From positions 248,001 through 312,000 of the forward strand of contig NZ_JAGGLR010000002.1 of NCBI RefSeq assembly GCF_017874715.1: a stretch of 64,000 bases of DNA, written 5' to 3'. The notes beneath the pieces were generated by a model, which was not told the DNA's origin, did no database searches, and was given only the letters and a program-made list of their open reading frames with translations. Origin of the DNA: Streptomyces iranensis (GTDB lineage Bacteria > Actinomycetota > Actinomycetes > Streptomycetales > Streptomycetaceae). Position 1 is the stretch's first letter. Each line of letters opens with the position of its first letter. Position numbers and translations under genes: made by a program. Positions 34,232-42,882 of the stretch are shown one piece after another.

Positions 34232-34951
34232 ATGCCGCCGCAGGACACCTCCGCGACCGGGGCACCGCGGGAAGGGCGGGGGCGGGAGGTGCCGCCCGCC
34301 CGTCAGGCGCTCTCGGACAGCGTCTACGAGAACATCAAGGCCATGGTCATGGACCATGAGATCACCCCCGGCGCGCGCGTCAGTATCGAGGCCCTGTCCC
34401 GCGCCCTCAGCGTCTCACCGACCCCCATCCGGGAGGCGCTGGCCAGGCTGGAGGCGGACGGTCTGGTGGTGAAGAGGCCGCTGTCGGGGTACCGCACCAC
34501 CGAGCTGCTGACCCCGCAGGGGCTCGAGGAGCTCTTCGAGATGCGGCAGCTCCTGGAGCCGAGGGCGGCCGCGCTCGCCGCGGTCAACGCCAGTGAGGAC
34601 CAGCTCGACGCCATCGAGCGGATCGCGGAGGAGATGCACACCCACCCGGGGACCGCCGCCGGGCGCTATGCGGCCTACCGCGGCTTCGCCGCCCTCGACC
34701 AGCGCCTCCACGACGCGATCGCGCGGGCGTCCGGGCGGCCGCTGCTCGCGGACGCGGTGGAGCGGCTCCACTCCCATCTGCACATCTTCCGGCTGAGCAG
34801 CCAGCTCGGCGCCGACGACCCGACCCTCGCGGAGCACCAGCGCGTGGTGCACGCGATATTGCGCCGCAATGCCGACCGCGCGGCCGAAGCGATGGCGGAG
34901 CACCTCACCCGCAGCCTCGGGCGCCAGCTCAGCCGGGACGAGGAGTCCTGA
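34232..34951 (+). CDS. GntR-family regulator, FCD (FadR) subfamily
   Basis: A 239-residue regulator. The wHTH (about residues 27-95) has SVYENIKAMVMDHEITPGARV and VSPTPIREALARLEADGLV. The all-helical FCD domain follows with metal/ligand residues in FEMRQLLEPRAAALAA and QRLHDAIARASG. ATG 34232 is preceded by AGGAGG, 4 bases away. It reads in the same direction as the kinase operon and converges with the RbsABC-type operon; either may be its target. Confidence 0.9.
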   Translation: MPPQDTSATGAPREGRGREVPPARQALSDSVYENIKAMVMDHEITPGARVSIEALSRALSVSPTPIREALARLEADGLVVKRPLSGYRTTELLTPQGLEELFEMRQLLEPRAAALAAVNASEDQLDAIERIAEEMHTHPGTAAGRYAAYRGFAALDQRLHDAIARASGRPLLADAVERLHSHLHIFRLSSQLGADDPTLAEHQRVVHAILRRNADRAAEAMAEHLTRSLGRQLSRDEES

Positions 34952-35008
34952 CCCGCGCCATGTGGGTCAGGGCCCGCGCCACGCGTGTCCTGACCCGCGC
35001 CATGCGCG

Positions 35009-36553
35009 TCACGCCTCCACCTCCCGTGGGCGCACCGCCGACGTCGCGCGGTCGTGGATGATGCGGATGATCCGGCCGCTCATCCGCTCGTAGTCGCGGT
35101 CGTTGTCCACCTCGCCGCGGATCCGGTGGTCGGCCATCACCACCACCCGGTCCGCGAGCGTGACCATCTCCGCGAGGTCGCTGCTGATCAGCAGAATGGG
35201 CAGCCCGTCGCGGGCCAGCTCCCAGATGAGTTCATGGAAGGCGTGCTTGGTGCGCACATCGACACCGACGGTCGGCTCATCGACGATGAGCAGCCGGGTG
35301 TCGGCCGCCAGCCACTTCGCCAGGCTCACCTTCTGCTGGTTGCCGCCGGACAGCTCACCGGCGTGTCGCTCGAGCCCGGCGATGCGGATGCCGAGACGTT
35401 CGACGAGGTCGTGCGCCACGTCCCGCTCCTCGCGCGCGGAGACGAAACCGAGCGCCTTCGCCAGCCTCTTCCACACCGTCACCGTGATGTTCCGGGCGAT
35501 GGGCTGATCCAGGAAGACCCCTTCCTCCTTGCGGTTCTCGGTGAGATAGCCGATGCCGAAGCGGTGCAGCGCCTGCCGGGGGGAGGCGATGCGCACCGGC
35601 TCGCCGTGCACCCGGATCTCTCCGCCGGTGACGCGGTCGAGGCCCAGCATGGCCTTGACCAGTTCGCTTCGCCCCGCGCCGACCAGTCCGTACAGCCCGA
35701 CGATCTCGCCGGGCCGGACGTCCAGGCTGATGTCCCGGTGACCGGCGGCGGTGGACACTCCGTCGAACGAGAGCACCGGCGGGGCGGACGTGTCCACCTC
35801 CCGAGGGCGCATCTCGGTCGCCGCGTGGGCGCGCCCCACCATGAGACCGACCACGTCGTCCTGTGTGTGCTCGGCGAGCGGCGAGGATTCGAGCACGGAG
35901 GCGCCGTCGCGCAGCACGGTGACGGTGTCGCAGATGGCGAACACCTCCTCCAGCTTGTGGCTGACGAAGACGACACACGTCCCCCGGGCCTTCAGCCGCC
36001 GCACGACCTCGAAGAGGCGCTCCGCCTCGCGCGGGGAGAGGGAGGCGGTCGGCTCGTCGAGGAGCAGCACCCGGCTCTCGGTGTACAGGGCCTTGGCGAT
36101 CTCCACCAACTGCTGCTGTGCCACGGACAGTTCACGGACCGGCCGGTCCGGGTCGAGGTCCAGACCCAGTTCGCCGAGGCACCGCAGAGCGGGGTCGGTC
36201 ATGGCCGCGCGGTCGATGAGACCGCGGTGTGAGGGAGGGCTCTGCAGTGTGATGTTCTCGGCCACCGAGAAGCCCGGGATCAGATTGCGCTCCTGGTGCA
36301 CCACGCCGATGCCGGTGCGGGTGGCCTCCAGTGGCGAGCGCGGACGCACCTCGCGGCCGCACCAGAGGAGACGGCCGCTGTCGGGAGTGTGCACCCCGGT
36401 CAGGACCTTGATGAGGGTGGACTTTCCCGCGCCGTTCTCGCCGAGCAGCGCGTGGACGGACCCGGCGGTGAGGCGCAGTCCGACGCCGTCCAGGGCCCGT
36501 ACGCCGGGAAACACCTTGACGATGGCCTGGCAATCGAGAAGGACGTCGCTCAT
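35009..36553 (-). CDS. Sugar ABC importer, RbsA-type double ATPase
   Basis: A 514-residue CUT2 ATPase with two ABC domains. Domain 1 has Walker A GENGAGKST (about 36-44), signature LSVAQQQL and Walker B VLLLDEPTAS. Domain 2 has the degenerate Walker A GLVGAGRSE typical of RbsA, LSGGNQQKV and LLIVDEPTVG. ATG overlaps the permease stop as ATGA. It drives the two upstream permeases. The larger open frame upstream is a shadow. Confidence 0.92.
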   Translation of the reverse strand: MSDVLLDCQAIVKVFPGVRALDGVGLRLTAGSVHALLGENGAGKSTLIKVLTGVHTPDSGRLLWCGREVRPRSPLEATRTGIGVVHQERNLIPGFSVAENITLQSPPSHRGLIDRAAMTDPALRCLGELGLDLDPDRPVRELSVAQQQLVEIAKALYTESRVLLLDEPTASLSPREAERLFEVVRRLKARGTCVVFVSHKLEEVFAICDTVTVLRDGASVLESSPLAEHTQDDVVGLMVGRAHAATEMRPREVDTSAPPVLSFDGVSTAAGHRDISLDVRPGEIVGLYGLVGAGRSELVKAMLGLDRVTGGEIRVHGEPVRIASPRQALHRFGIGYLTENRKEEGVFLDQPIARNITVTVWKRLAKALGFVSAREERDVAHDLVERLGIRIAGLERHAGELSGGNQQKVSLAKWLAADTRLLIVDEPTVGVDVRTKHAFHELIWELARDGLPILLISSDLAEMVTLADRVVVMADHRIRGEVDNDRDYERMSGRIIRIIHDRATSAVRPREVEA

Positions 36554-37617
36554 CCGGAGCCTCCCGTGTGCGGCGACACGGCGGCGGGCCGCGCGCCGCT
36601 TCGCGGTGGTGCGGGCGGTGCGCTTCCGCGCGAACCACCCCTCTTGGCCAAGTGGCTCTGGTGGAGGCGGCCGCCCACCACCGTGCCGAGCACGACCACG
36701 CCGATGAGGAAGTTCACCCAGCTCGGATCGAGCGAGAACTGGGCGCGTGCGGCGTCGATGAGCCGCATCACGAAGGCCGCCAGCACCGTGCCGAGCACCG
36801 CGACCGAGCCACCGGTGAGCGCGACGCCGCCGATGATGGGAGCCGCGAAGCTGGGCAGCAGCCAGTCGCCGCCGACACTGCGGTTGACTCCGGGCAGCGA
36901 CGCCGTGGCGGTCAGGGCGGCCACGCCGATCAGAAGCCCCGACAGGGTGTGGGCGAGCACGATCTGCCGGTCGGTGGAGATGCCCGACAGCCTGGCCGCC
37001 AGCGGATTGCCACCTGCCGCGAGCAGCCGCCGACCGGCGGTGGTGCGGTACAGGAAGGCGGCGAGCAGGGCCGCCGCGGCCAGCGCGGTGACGAACACCA
37101 GCGGGACGTTCAGCGGGGCCGCCCGGCCGAAGTCCCTCAGGGCGGCGGAGTATCCGTCGACGGTGCGGGTGCCGGTCAGCCCGTACTGGGCCCCCTGGAG
37201 GATCGTCATCGTCCCGAGGGTGACGATAAAGCCATTGATCTTCGTCACCACGATGAACAGGCCCGTCACCAGGCCGATGGCCGTGGCCGTCAGCACACAA
37301 GCCACCACCGCGACCGGGGCGGGCACGCCCTGGTCCGCCATCAGGACACCCATCAAGCAGGCGGTGAAGCCACCGAGCGCGCCGACCGCGAGATTGAGCT
37401 GTCCGACGCACAGCGCCACCATCTGGGCCAGCCCGATGAGGACGGGGGTGGCCAGGTACCGCAGGAAGGTGCGCACCGACGGGCCCTCGAAGAACGAGCC
37501 GGAGGAGGCCACGCCCAGGGCGAGGTAGCCGATGAGCACCACGCACAGCAGGGTCATCGCCGTGGAGCGGGAGAAGCGGCGCAGGGCCGCGGCGCCCCGA
37601 TCGCGGATCGTCGTCAT
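36550..37617 (-). CDS. Sugar ABC permease, RbsC-type (second)
   Basis: A 355-residue CUT2 permease with eight to ten membrane segments: VALCVGQLNLAVGALGGFTA, TKINGFIVTLGTMTILQGA and ARLSGISTDRQIVLAHTLSGLL are landmarks. The C-terminal tail is Gly/Pro/Arg-rich. It overlaps the other permease stop as ATGA and likely forms a heteromer with it. Confidence 0.9.
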   Translation of the reverse strand: MTTIRDRGAAALRRFSRSTAMTLLCVVLIGYLALGVASSGSFFEGPSVRTFLRYLATPVLIGLAQMVALCVGQLNLAVGALGGFTACLMGVLMADQGVPAPVAVVACVLTATAIGLVTGLFIVVTKINGFIVTLGTMTILQGAQYGLTGTRTVDGYSAALRDFGRAAPLNVPLVFVTALAAAALLAAFLYRTTAGRRLLAAGGNPLAARLSGISTDRQIVLAHTLSGLLIGVAALTATASLPGVNRSVGGDWLLPSFAAPIIGGVALTGGSVAVLGTVLAAFVMRLIDAARAQFSLDPSWVNFLIGVVVLGTVVGGRLHQSHLAKRGGSRGSAPPAPPRSGARPAAVSPHTGGSG

Positions 37618-38693
37618 GTCGAACGCACCACCTTGCGATGGGACACCACGGTGCGCACCCGGTCGGCCGAGAGGGCCAGGAGCAGAACGCAACCGAGGTA
37701 GACGTTCAGGCTTTCCAGACCCACCCCGAGCAGATCGAGCCCCTTGCGGATGACACCGACCAGGGCCGTGCCCAGCAGCGCTCCCACGACGGAGACGACG
37801 CCACCGGTGAGCAGGGTGCCGCCGAGCACCGAGCCGAGGAACGAGGGCAGCATGAAGTCGTCCCCGATGGAGGCGCGGAACGTTCCGGTGCTGACGGCGG
37901 CCATGAATCCGGCGAGCGCGGCGAGCAGCCCCGAGAGCGTGTGCGCCAGGATGACACGGCGGCCGGTGGGGATGCCGGACAGCTCCGCCGCCGCGGGGTT
38001 GGCGCCGGTGAGCAGCAGCTCCCGGCCGATGCGGGTGGCGCCGTAGAGGAAACCGAGGCCGAGCAGGGCCAGGACGGTGAACTGCGCGAGCTGCGGTATC
38101 ACCGGGGATCCGCACACGGGCCCGACGCAGATGTCGGCGAGCGAGTACGAGCGCAGTTCCGCGAGCCCCGACGGCTTGGTGGTGAAGGCGGCGTTCTCGG
38201 TCAGGGCCGAGTAGAGCAGGGAGACGAGCCCCAGCAGCGCGAAGTCCATCGCGAGGGTCACGACGAAGGAGCTCACCCCGGTACGGGTGATGATCCAGCC
38301 GGTCAGCGCGCCGATGGCGGCTCCGGCGCACAGGCACAGCAGCAGGCCGAGCGGCAGTGGCAGGCCCAGCCGGTCGTATCCGAGCCCCGCGAACAGCGCG
38401 CCGAAGGCGGCCATCCGCCCGACGGCCAGGTTCATATGCCCCACCGAGAGGACGACCATCTGGGCGAGCGCCACCACGGTCAGTGTCGAGACGTCCCGCA
38501 CCAGCGGGAACAGCACGAGCCGCTCGTCGAGGAAGGTCGGCTGCACCACCCCGAACAGGGCGCTGAGGCCGACGACGAGCACCAGCAGGCCGAGCCGCTG
38601 GTTGACCCAGAACGGCAGCCGGTGCGCGGGGCGCGATGGCGTGGCCCGGGTGGAGCGGGTGTCACTGCCCGGCGGGATGACGGGCGTCGTCAT
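37614..38693 (-). CDS. Sugar ABC permease, RbsC-type (first)
   Basis: A 359-residue CUT2 permease. VALAQMVVLSVGHMNLAVGR, TRTGVSSFVVTLAMDFALLG and AELSGIPTGRRVILAHTLSG match the family. It starts with a Thr/Pro/Ser-rich cytoplasmic end. ATG overlaps the dehydratase stop, so all five genes of this operon are coupled except the first. Having two distinct permeases rather than one suggests a ligand with a specialised importer, as in AraH/YtfT-like systems. Confidence 0.9.
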   Translation of the reverse strand: MTTPVIPPGSDTRSTRATPSRPAHRLPFWVNQRLGLLVLVVGLSALFGVVQPTFLDERLVLFPLVRDVSTLTVVALAQMVVLSVGHMNLAVGRMAAFGALFAGLGYDRLGLPLPLGLLLCLCAGAAIGALTGWIITRTGVSSFVVTLAMDFALLGLVSLLYSALTENAAFTTKPSGLAELRSYSLADICVGPVCGSPVIPQLAQFTVLALLGLGFLYGATRIGRELLLTGANPAAAELSGIPTGRRVILAHTLSGLLAALAGFMAAVSTGTFRASIGDDFMLPSFLGSVLGGTLLTGGVVSVVGALLGTALVGVIRKGLDLLGVGLESLNVYLGCVLLLALSADRVRTVVSHRKVVRST

Positions 38694-39778
38694 GCCACCC
38701 TCCGGTCGTCGATGGCGTCCATGTCCCAGTCGATGCCGATCCCCGGCACGTCGGGCGCCACGGCCATCCCGGCGCGCATCGTCAGCTCACCGCGGGTCAC
38801 GGCCCGCAGCTGCGGGATGTGCTCGACGTACCCGCCGTTGGGCACCGCGGCCACGAGGCTGACATGCAGTTCCATCAGGAAGTGCGGGCACACCATGACG
38901 TTGTGGCTCTCCGCGGTGTGGGCGACCTTGAGCCAGGGTGTGATCCCGCCGACCCGGGCGGCGTCGACCTGCACGACGGAGGCGGCGCCCGTCTCGAGGT
39001 AGGAGCGGAACTGCGGGAGCGCGTACAGGGACTCGCCGACGGCGACGGGAATCCGTGTCGCACGCGCCAGCCGGGCATGGCCGCTGATGTCGTCCGCCGG
39101 AAGGGGCTCCTCGATCCAGTACGGGTCGTAAGGCTCCAGCGCGGCCGCCAGCCGGAGGGCGGAGGACATCGTCTGCGACTGGTTGGCGTCCGTCATGATG
39201 TGCAGCGAGGGGCCGGCCGCCTCGCGTACCGCGCGCAGCCGCTCGGCGTCCTCGGCGGGATGCGGCTTGCCCACCTTGATCTTGATACCGGCCCACCCGG
39301 CCTTCTGGGCCCGCAGCGCCCCCTTCACCAGGTCGTCGGTGGCCAGATGGAGCCAGCCGCCCTCGGTGTCGTAGACCGGAACCTCCTGGCGGTGGCCGCC
39401 GGCCAGCCGCCACAGTGGCTCACCCGCGCGCTTGCAGCGTACGTCCCACAGCGCGGTGTCCACGGCGGCGAGCGCGAGCGAGGTGATGGCTCCGGTGGTG
39501 GTCGCGCGGGTCAGGGCGAACAGCCGCTGCCACAGCGCCTCGACGTTGCGCGCGTCCTGCCCGACGAGGGCGGGCAGCAGGTGGTCCCGCAGCAGTGCCA
39601 GTACGGAGGTGCCACCGGTGCCGATGGTGTACGCGTAGCCGGTGCCCGCGCTGCCGTCGGCCGTGGTGAGGTCGACGAGTACCGTCTCCTGCTTGACGAA
39701 GGACTGCACCGCGTCGGTGCGGTCGGTCTCCACGGCGATGTCGGCCAGCTTGGCCGTGGCGGTCGTGATGATGCTCAT
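38690..39778 (-). CDS. Mandelate-racemase-family acid-sugar dehydratase-like enzyme
   Basis: A 362-residue enolase-superfamily protein of the mandelate racemase subgroup. GIKIKVGKPHP gives the KxK base, HIMTDANQSQ and YWIEEPLPADDI and AVGESLYALPQF supply metal ligands, and CPHFLMELHVSL the His base. The order matches galactarate/talarate and related acid-sugar dehydratases; VYDTEGGWL is a segment I associate with that branch. It is located between the binding-protein gene and the permeases of an RbsABC-type importer, so it probably acts on the imported compound. Confidence 0.87.
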   Translation of the reverse strand: MSIITTATAKLADIAVETDRTDAVQSFVKQETVLVDLTTADGSAGTGYAYTIGTGGTSVLALLRDHLLPALVGQDARNVEALWQRLFALTRATTTGAITSLALAAVDTALWDVRCKRAGEPLWRLAGGHRQEVPVYDTEGGWLHLATDDLVKGALRAQKAGWAGIKIKVGKPHPAEDAERLRAVREAAGPSLHIMTDANQSQTMSSALRLAAALEPYDPYWIEEPLPADDISGHARLARATRIPVAVGESLYALPQFRSYLETGAASVVQVDAARVGGITPWLKVAHTAESHNVMVCPHFLMELHVSLVAAVPNGGYVEHIPQLRAVTRGELTMRAGMAVAPDVPGIGIDWDMDAIDDRRVA

Positions 39779-39837
39779 CTGGTGATGTCCGCTTTCTGTG
39801 GTGCCAGCGACTTTCCGCGGTGCGGCGACGGCGGGGA

Positions 39838-40932
39838 TCAGCCGCATGCCAGGACGTCGTCGGCGAACCGCTTCTTCAGCTGGGCGGTCTTCGCCTTCCG
39901 GGCACGGTCGTAGGTCGTGAGGTTCTCCTTGGTGACGACGAACGAGCCCGAGTCGACGGACTGCCCGGGACTGCGCATGGCGCACTGCTTGGTCTGGAGC
40001 AGTGCGAGGGCCCACGCCCCGACCTCGGCCTGCCCCACCGGGTTCTGCACGACGGTGGCGGTGACCGTGCCCTGCCTGATCGAACTGAGGATCTTGGCGT
40101 CGTCGTCGATGGCCACGACCCTCGCCCGCGAACCGGAGCTCTTGACGGCGTCTGCGGCGGCGACGGCCGGGTTGTAGGCGGTGGAGACGATGCCCTGGAT
40201 CTGCTTGCCCTTGGCGGTCAGCAGGTCGGACACCGCCTTCTGCGCGGTCTGCAGGTCCTCGTCGATGTCGGTGACGGTCTGCAGCAGCCGCACCCTGCCG
40301 CCCGACTCCTTCACGGCCCGCGCGACGCCCTTGATCCGCAGCTGGGTGTTGGCGTCCACGTTGTTGCCCGTCAGATGGACGAGTCTGCCCGTGCCGCCCA
40401 TGGCGTCGATGGCGGCCCTGGCCGCCTTGTACGCGGCGAGTTCGACGTCCGTGGAGAGGCAGAAGTCGGCCTCGTTCTTCTTCCCCGCCGGGCAGGAGCC
40501 GAGCGAGGCCACGGCGAGCCCCTGCGACTTCAGGTCGGTGAACGTGGTGTTGATGTCGGTCGGCGAGACCCCGAAGACACCGAACGCGTTGTAGCCGCGC
40601 GCGGCGAGCGTGGACAGCAGGTTGTTCTGCTTCTGCTGGTCCCACTCCGCCGTCTCGTCGAACCGCACGTCCCCGAGCCGGTAGGTCTTCCTCGCCTTGG
40701 CGCCGGCGGTCTTCCAGAGCTGGAAGTAGGGGTGGGCGCCGCCGGGGACCAGCGCGACCTCGGTGGCCGAACCGTCCGCGAGCACGGCCGAGCCGCCGCC
40801 CGCCCGCGCGGACGCGGGGGCCTGCCCGCCCGACGGCTCACCCGAGTTCTTGAGTGTGCACGCTGCCGAACCCGTGGCCAGCAACGCCACGGCGACAACT
40901 CCCGGCAGAAGGGATCCGGTCCGGAGACGCAC
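39838..40932 (-). CDS. Sugar-binding lipoprotein, RbsB-type
   Basis: A 364-residue periplasmic-binding protein of the ribose/galactose (type I) fold. GTG 40932 gives RLRTGSLLPGVVAVALLAT ending in lipobox GSAAC. VALVPGGAHPYFQLWKTAG and TDLKSQGLAVASLGS fit the fold. GGAGG upstream serves as the RBS; the frame extends further upstream without support. It opens the CUT2 importer operon and is followed by the dehydratase after 59 bp. Confidence 0.88.
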   Translation of the reverse strand: MRLRTGSLLPGVVAVALLATGSAACTLKNSGEPSGGQAPASARAGGGSAVLADGSATEVALVPGGAHPYFQLWKTAGAKARKTYRLGDVRFDETAEWDQQKQNNLLSTLAARGYNAFGVFGVSPTDINTTFTDLKSQGLAVASLGSCPAGKKNEADFCLSTDVELAAYKAARAAIDAMGGTGRLVHLTGNNVDANTQLRIKGVARAVKESGGRVRLLQTVTDIDEDLQTAQKAVSDLLTAKGKQIQGIVSTAYNPAVAAADAVKSSGSRARVVAIDDDAKILSSIRQGTVTATVVQNPVGQAEVGAWALALLQTKQCAMRSPGQSVDSGSFVVTKENLTTYDRARKAKTAQLKKRFADDVLACG

Positions 40933-40951
40933 CTCCCCACCTCCACGAATC

Positions 40952-41101
40952 AAATAGGAAATTGATGCCGTGATGGTGTGCCAGTCGAGTCGTCCCGTCA
41001 AGCCTCTCGACAGAAACCCCTGCAAGGAGCCCGACAAACGCGAGGTCCGGCGCCCCCGTGGCTCGGGCGCCGGACCTCGGCCTTTCAGATTCCTATAGGA
41101 A
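40952..41101. promoter_or_regulatory. Possible ROK/GntR operators upstream of the RbsB-type gene
   Basis: A perfect 12-bp palindrome TTCCTATAGGAA lies at 41090-41101, and a related half-site (AATAGGAAATTGATG on the plus strand) at 40953-40967. The two flank the promoter of the importer and the terminator of the chitinase. A -35-like TTGACG is present on the minus strand between them. Confidence 0.35.
41041..41079 (-). terminator. Strong hairpin terminator after the GH18-CBM13 gene
   Basis: CGAGGTCCGGCGCCC and GGGCGCCGGACCTCG pair perfectly over 15 bp with a 9-base loop. It sits 43 bp after the stop of the chitinase on the minus strand and before the importer operon. Confidence 0.85.
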
Positions 41102-41122
41102 ATGAATGCGTCGGGTCGTGGG

Positions 41123-42508
41123 TCAGCCGCCGTACTGGGCGAAGACGCGTGTGAAGTCCCATGGCTGCTGGGAGACGCCCGAGCAGGTGTCGGCTCCGCC
41201 ACCGGTGCAGGGCCGGTCACGGTTGACCGACCAGAAGGTCAGCCGCGCGAGGTGCTTCTGCTGGGCGTAGCCGAGGATGGTACGGAAGTCGGCCACGGTC
41301 ACCGTCTCGCCGTTGTCGGTGATGCCGTTCATCGACGAGATGCCGGAGTGCCGGTACGCCTGGTCGTCGGAGTACCCGTAGGCGCTCTTGACCGCGTTCT
41401 TGAGCCCCTCGGCGGCGCGGATGGTGAGCTGGCCCATGTTCTGGCCCGCTCCCCCGAAGTTGAACGGCATGATGGTCCAGCTGTCCACGGTCAGCCCGGC
41501 GGCGGCGGCCTTGCTGATCAGGCTGTTGTCGGGGCCGTTCTGGCCGGTGCCGAAGGTCATGTACACCTTGATGCCGGGGTTGTTGGCCTTGACCGTCTTC
41601 AGCGCGTCGACCGTGCGCTGCTGGACGGTCGGGCTGTCGTACGCGGCGGCCTCGATGTCGATGTCGATCGCCTTGAGCCCGTAGGCGTTGATGACCTTCT
41701 GGTACGCGGCGGCCAGCTCGCCCGCGCTGCCGCAGGAGCTCTCCAGCTTGTTGCCGCTCCAGCCGCCGAAGGACGGGATGACATCGCCACCGGCCGATCG
41801 CACGGTGTTGATGGTCTGCTGGTCGACCCCTCCGGTGAGCGGACGGCCACCGTCCCACTGCGGGTTGCAGTAGCCGTTGCTGAGCACGAAGGCGAGGGTG
41901 AACCATTTGACGCCGGTCGCGTTCATCACGGTGGTGGGGCTCGGCGGGCTGCCCCAGCCGTTGTAGAGGTACGGGGCCACGGCCATGGCACCCGGTCCTG
42001 GCGGTGTGGTGTCGCCGCTCGGCGCGGTCCACTTCTGGTTGGCGGCGCCGGTGCAAGTCCATATCTGCAGCCGCGTACCATTGGCCGAACTCCCGCCCGT
42101 GGCATCCAGGCACTTGTCGGCCTGTGGGTTCACGATGTCACGCGCCGCCGGAACCGCCCACTGCTGCGCCGCGCTCCCATTGCAATCCCACAACTGGACG
42201 AGGGAGCCATCGGCCGTACCACCCGACGCCACATCCAGACACTTCCCCAACGCACGGATCGTGCCATCGGAGCCAACCGTCCACTGCTGCGCGGCAGTTC
42301 CGTTGCAGTCGTAGAGCTGCACGGCCGTGCCATTGGCGTTGTTGGCACCCGCCACGTCCACACACTTGCCACCGACACCGGTGATCTGCCCGGTGGCCGC
42401 CACGGCGCCACTCGCGGGAAGGCTGGTCAGCCCGGTGAGGAGGGCAGCGGCGGCCGCGGCGCCGAGCACACCGCGTATCCCGGGCCCGCGCAGGAGTCCG
42501 CCGTTCAT
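41123..42508 (-). CDS. Secreted GH18 chitinase-like enzyme with N-terminal ricin-type (CBM13) domain
   Basis: A 461-residue secreted protein. A signal peptide (residues 1-40, ending near GAVAA) precedes a ricin B/CBM13 domain (about 41-165) with repeated QxW motifs such as AAQQWTVGS and NQKWTA. After a Pro/Gly linker comes a GH18 barrel (about 180-461) opening VAPYLYNGWGSPP, with the acidic strand LKAIDIDIEAAAY. The D-x-D-x-E core is present but the first Asp of the usual DxxDxDxE is Lys, as in PF-ChiA-like chitinases. Start overlaps the GH16 stop as ATGA. The CBM13 stretch is almost identical in DNA to that of the GH16 gene. Confidence 0.9.
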   Translation of the reverse strand: MNGGLLRGPGIRGVLGAAAAAALLTGLTSLPASGAVAATGQITGVGGKCVDVAGANNANGTAVQLYDCNGTAAQQWTVGSDGTIRALGKCLDVASGGTADGSLVQLWDCNGSAAQQWAVPAARDIVNPQADKCLDATGGSSANGTRLQIWTCTGAANQKWTAPSGDTTPPGPGAMAVAPYLYNGWGSPPSPTTVMNATGVKWFTLAFVLSNGYCNPQWDGGRPLTGGVDQQTINTVRSAGGDVIPSFGGWSGNKLESSCGSAGELAAAYQKVINAYGLKAIDIDIEAAAYDSPTVQQRTVDALKTVKANNPGIKVYMTFGTGQNGPDNSLISKAAAAGLTVDSWTIMPFNFGGAGQNMGQLTIRAAEGLKNAVKSAYGYSDDQAYRHSGISSMNGITDNGETVTVADFRTILGYAQQKHLARLTFWSVNRDRPCTGGGADTCSGVSQQPWDFTRVFAQYGG

Positions 42509-42882
42509 CTGGTCACCGTCCACTTCTGGTTGGCGGCGCCGGTGCAGGTCCATATCTGCAGCCGCGTACCGTTCGCCGAACTCCCACCGGCGGCATCCAG
42601 ACACTTATTGGCCTGCGGATTCACGATGTCACGCGCCGCCGGAACCGCCCACTGCTGCGCCGCACTCCCATTGCAATCCCACAACTGAACCGCGGTGCCA
42701 TCGGCCGTACCACCCGACGCCACATCCAGACACTTCCCCAACGCACGGATCGTGCCATCGGAGCCAACCGTCCACTGCTGCGCGCCGGTGCCATTGCAGT
42801 CGTAGAGCTGCACCGGTGTGCCGTTGGCGTTGTTGGCACCCGCCACGTCCACACACTTGCCACCGACACCGGTGATGGCACC
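42028..42882. repeat. Near-identical duplicated CBM13 coding segments
   Basis: The minus-strand segments at about 42028-42390 (5' part of GH18) and 42522-42882 (3' part of GH16) align along about 360 bp with few base differences. Each encodes a three-lobe ricin-type domain. The identity is far higher than expected for independent domains and implies a recent duplication or ongoing gene conversion. Confidence 0.9.
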
